DNA of 64,000 bases. It comes from Kibdelosporangium sp. MJ126-NF4. Its GTDB lineage: Bacteria; Actinomycetota; Actinomycetes; Mycobacteriales; Pseudonocardiaceae. The notes under the pieces were generated by a model. That model did not search any database. It was not told where the DNA came from and saw nothing but the letters and a program-made list of their open reading frames with translations. Shown in pieces: positions 62,385-64,000 of the stretch. The stretch lies in assembly GCF_000826545.1 (NCBI RefSeq), contig NZ_CDME01000001.1, forward strand, positions 51,668-115,667, written 5' to 3'. The first letter of the stretch is position 1; each line of letters starts with the position of its first letter. The position numbers and the translations under genes are program-made.

Positions 62385-63941
62385 ATGGACAATTTTTGTG
62401 TGAGTGGATCAACAGATAAACACCCTGCGCGATTCTCAAGGCGAGGATTCATCGGAGGGGTCACCGCAGGCGCGGCCGCTGCTTCTTTACCGGGGACAGC
62501 ATTTGCGCAAACGGCACCTGCGGTGACCAATCCGAGGTTCTTCGGGCGGATCTTCAAGCTTCCCCCGTTCGCGCAGCCGACCCAGCAGGTGCTGGAAGCG
62601 CTGCGTGAGCTCGGCAAGCCCGGCGGCATCATGGATGCCAAGGATCCACTGCAAGAGGGCCCGATCCGGTTGATCACCAACCCCGAATTGAGCCCCAACA
62701 ACATTGACAACCCATTCAACACGGCCGGAACGACGTTTTTGGGCCAGTTCATCGACCACGACTTCACGTTCGACCTGAATTCGAGGCTCGGCGTGCCGAC
62801 GGAGCCGGAGACGTCGCCGAACCTCCGGGTGCCGACGCTGTCACTGGATTCGGTGTACGGCGGCGGCCCGAACGCGAATCCCGAGTTGTACGACCCGGCT
62901 GACCGGGTGAAGTTCAAGGTGGAGAGTGGCGGCCAGTTCGAGGATCTGCCGAGGCGCTCGGACCGGGTCGCGATCATCGCGGATCCGCGCAACGACGAGA
63001 ACATGATGATCTCCGGCATCCACGTGGCGTTCCTGCTCGCGCACAACCGCGCGGTCGACCTGGTGCGCTCGCAGGGCGTGCCACCGGCTCAGGTCTTCGC
63101 CGAGGCCAGGAGGCTGATCACCTGGCACTACCAGTGGATCATCGTGAACGAGTTCCTGCCGCAGATCGTCGGGTTCCCGTTGACGCAGGAGGTGCTGCGG
63201 CACGGTCGGAAGTTCTACCGGCCCGCGGCGGGCCAGCACTTCATGCCGGTGGAGTTCCAGGGAGCGGTGTACCGCTTCGGCCACAGCATGATCCGGCCGT
63301 CCTACCGGGCGAACCTGGCCGGTGACAACGGCAACCCCTTCTTCGGGTTCATCTTCGACCCGGCGGGCGAGGGCCAGGCCGATCCGGTGGACCTGAGAGG
63401 AGGAGCAAGGGCGCGCCGCCGCTTCATCGGCTGGCAGACGTTCTTCAACTTCAACGACACCCAGGTGCGCCCGAACAAGCGGATAGACACGAAGGTCACC
63501 ACGGCGTTGTTCAACCTGCCGCTGATGGCCATACCGACAGCTGACGCGCCAACCTCCCTGCCGCAACGAAACCTGCTGCGCCACGTGACCTGGTCCCTGC
63601 CGTCGGGCCAGGCGATAGCCAGAGCGATGGGCATCCCCGAACTCGGCCCGGACGTGTTCCCGGAACTGAGAGCCCTGAACGTCGGCTTCGAGTCCAACAC
63701 CCCCCTCTGGTACTACATCCTCAAAGAAGCACAGGTCCTGAACGACGGCATAAGCCTCGCAGGCATAGGCGGACGGATAGCCACGGAAGTCTTCATAGGC
63801 CTCCTCCAACTGGACCCAACCAGCTACCTGGCAACCCAACCAACCTTCCGCCCAACCCTCCCCAGAAGAAACCAGGACACCTTCACGATGATCGACCTAC
63901 TGACCTTCGCCCGAGTAGACCCAGCCTCAAGACGCCAATAA
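62385..63941 (+). CDS. Tat-exported animal-type haem peroxidase
   Basis: 518 residues from ATG 62385 (GTG 62400 also possible; no clear Shine-Dalgarno). A twin-arginine signal (FSRRGFIGGVTAGAAA) precedes an animal haem peroxidase domain: distal H125 with D126 (GQFIDHDFTFD), proximal H300 (YRFGHSMIRPSY), a helical core, and helix LAHNRAVDLV. It would use hydrogen peroxide to oxidise halide or organic substrates outside the cytoplasm. The last 60 codons switch to A-ending codons (ATA, CCA, CAA), unlike the rest of the gene. It ends just before a terminator hairpin. Confidence 0.88.
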   Translation: MDNFCVSGSTDKHPARFSRRGFIGGVTAGAAAASLPGTAFAQTAPAVTNPRFFGRIFKLPPFAQPTQQVLEALRELGKPGGIMDAKDPLQEGPIRLITNPELSPNNIDNPFNTAGTTFLGQFIDHDFTFDLNSRLGVPTEPETSPNLRVPTLSLDSVYGGGPNANPELYDPADRVKFKVESGGQFEDLPRRSDRVAIIADPRNDENMMISGIHVAFLLAHNRAVDLVRSQGVPPAQVFAEARRLITWHYQWIIVNEFLPQIVGFPLTQEVLRHGRKFYRPAAGQHFMPVEFQGAVYRFGHSMIRPSYRANLAGDNGNPFFGFIFDPAGEGQADPVDLRGGARARRRFIGWQTFFNFNDTQVRPNKRIDTKVTTALFNLPLMAIPTADAPTSLPQRNLLRHVTWSLPSGQAIARAMGIPELGPDVFPELRALNVGFESNTPLWYYILKEAQVLNDGISLAGIGGRIATEVFIGLLQLDPTSYLATQPTFRPTLPRRNQDTFTMIDLLTFARVDPASRRQ

Positions 63942-63952
63942 ACCCCCACCAA

Positions 63953-63978
63953 GACCCCGTGGCCAACCCCACGGGGTC
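63953..63978 (+). terminator. Terminator hairpin after the peroxidase gene
   Basis: GACCCCGTGG (63953-63962) pairs perfectly with CCACGGGGTC (63969-63978) around a 6-nt loop, 11 bp past the TAA. No T-run follows. Confidence 0.75.
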
Positions 63979-64000
63979 AACCACCCCCACGGAACACCCC

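Overview
The window is high-GC DNA from an actinobacterium, most likely of the order Pseudonocardiales. This rests on the strong G/C preference at third codon positions, many GTG starts, ATGA/GTGA stop-start overlaps, leaderless-type promoters, a PHO box of the actinobacterial form and a DasR-type operator. The genus is not decidable from sequence alone.

Layout: 1-1122 holds the end of a LytR-CpsA-Psr protein and phoU behind a PHO box. 1227-4405 is a repeat-rich island. It contains an IS4-family transposase between two 166-bp inverted arms, a degenerate GAGCCACC repeat array, paired 25-bp palindromes and a run of strong hairpins. 4406-9974 carries a cytoplasmic-type subtilase, a secreted Val/Thr-rich protein, a DMT-type permease, an unknown membrane protein and an aminoglycoside-phosphotransferase-fold kinase. 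A secreted GH18 chitinase (10024-10983) with a near-consensus dre site lies divergent from a polysaccharide deacetylase.

From about 11 to 61.6 kb most of the window is a polysaccharide (capsule or exopolysaccharide) locus of Wzx/Wzy type. It has two polyprenyl-phosphate sugar-1-phosphate transferases (35026-36537 and 60153-61625), a WecG/TagA-type transferase, about a dozen glycosyltransferases including a GT2-GT4 fusion, and UDP-glucose dehydrogenase. It also has two flippases, a Wzz-like plus separate Wzy-like pair (19737-21799), a second Wzz-like protein beside a fused Wzz-Wzy protein (52042-54806), and an NDP-deoxysugar C-methylation module (54803-60153). Secreted proteins in the locus include a 1370-residue DMFase-like/DUF4082 protein, a DUF11-like protein and a GH26 mannanase-type hydrolase. 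A DedA-holin-alkaline phosphatase fusion (40417-43092) may serve polyprenyl-lipid turnover.

The core machinery occurs twice, so the locus may make two polymers, or one made of two differently started units. The right edge (62385-63941) is a Tat-exported animal-type haem peroxidase followed by a terminator hairpin. The most unusual items are the inverted arms around the transposase, the array next to it, and the two fusion proteins.
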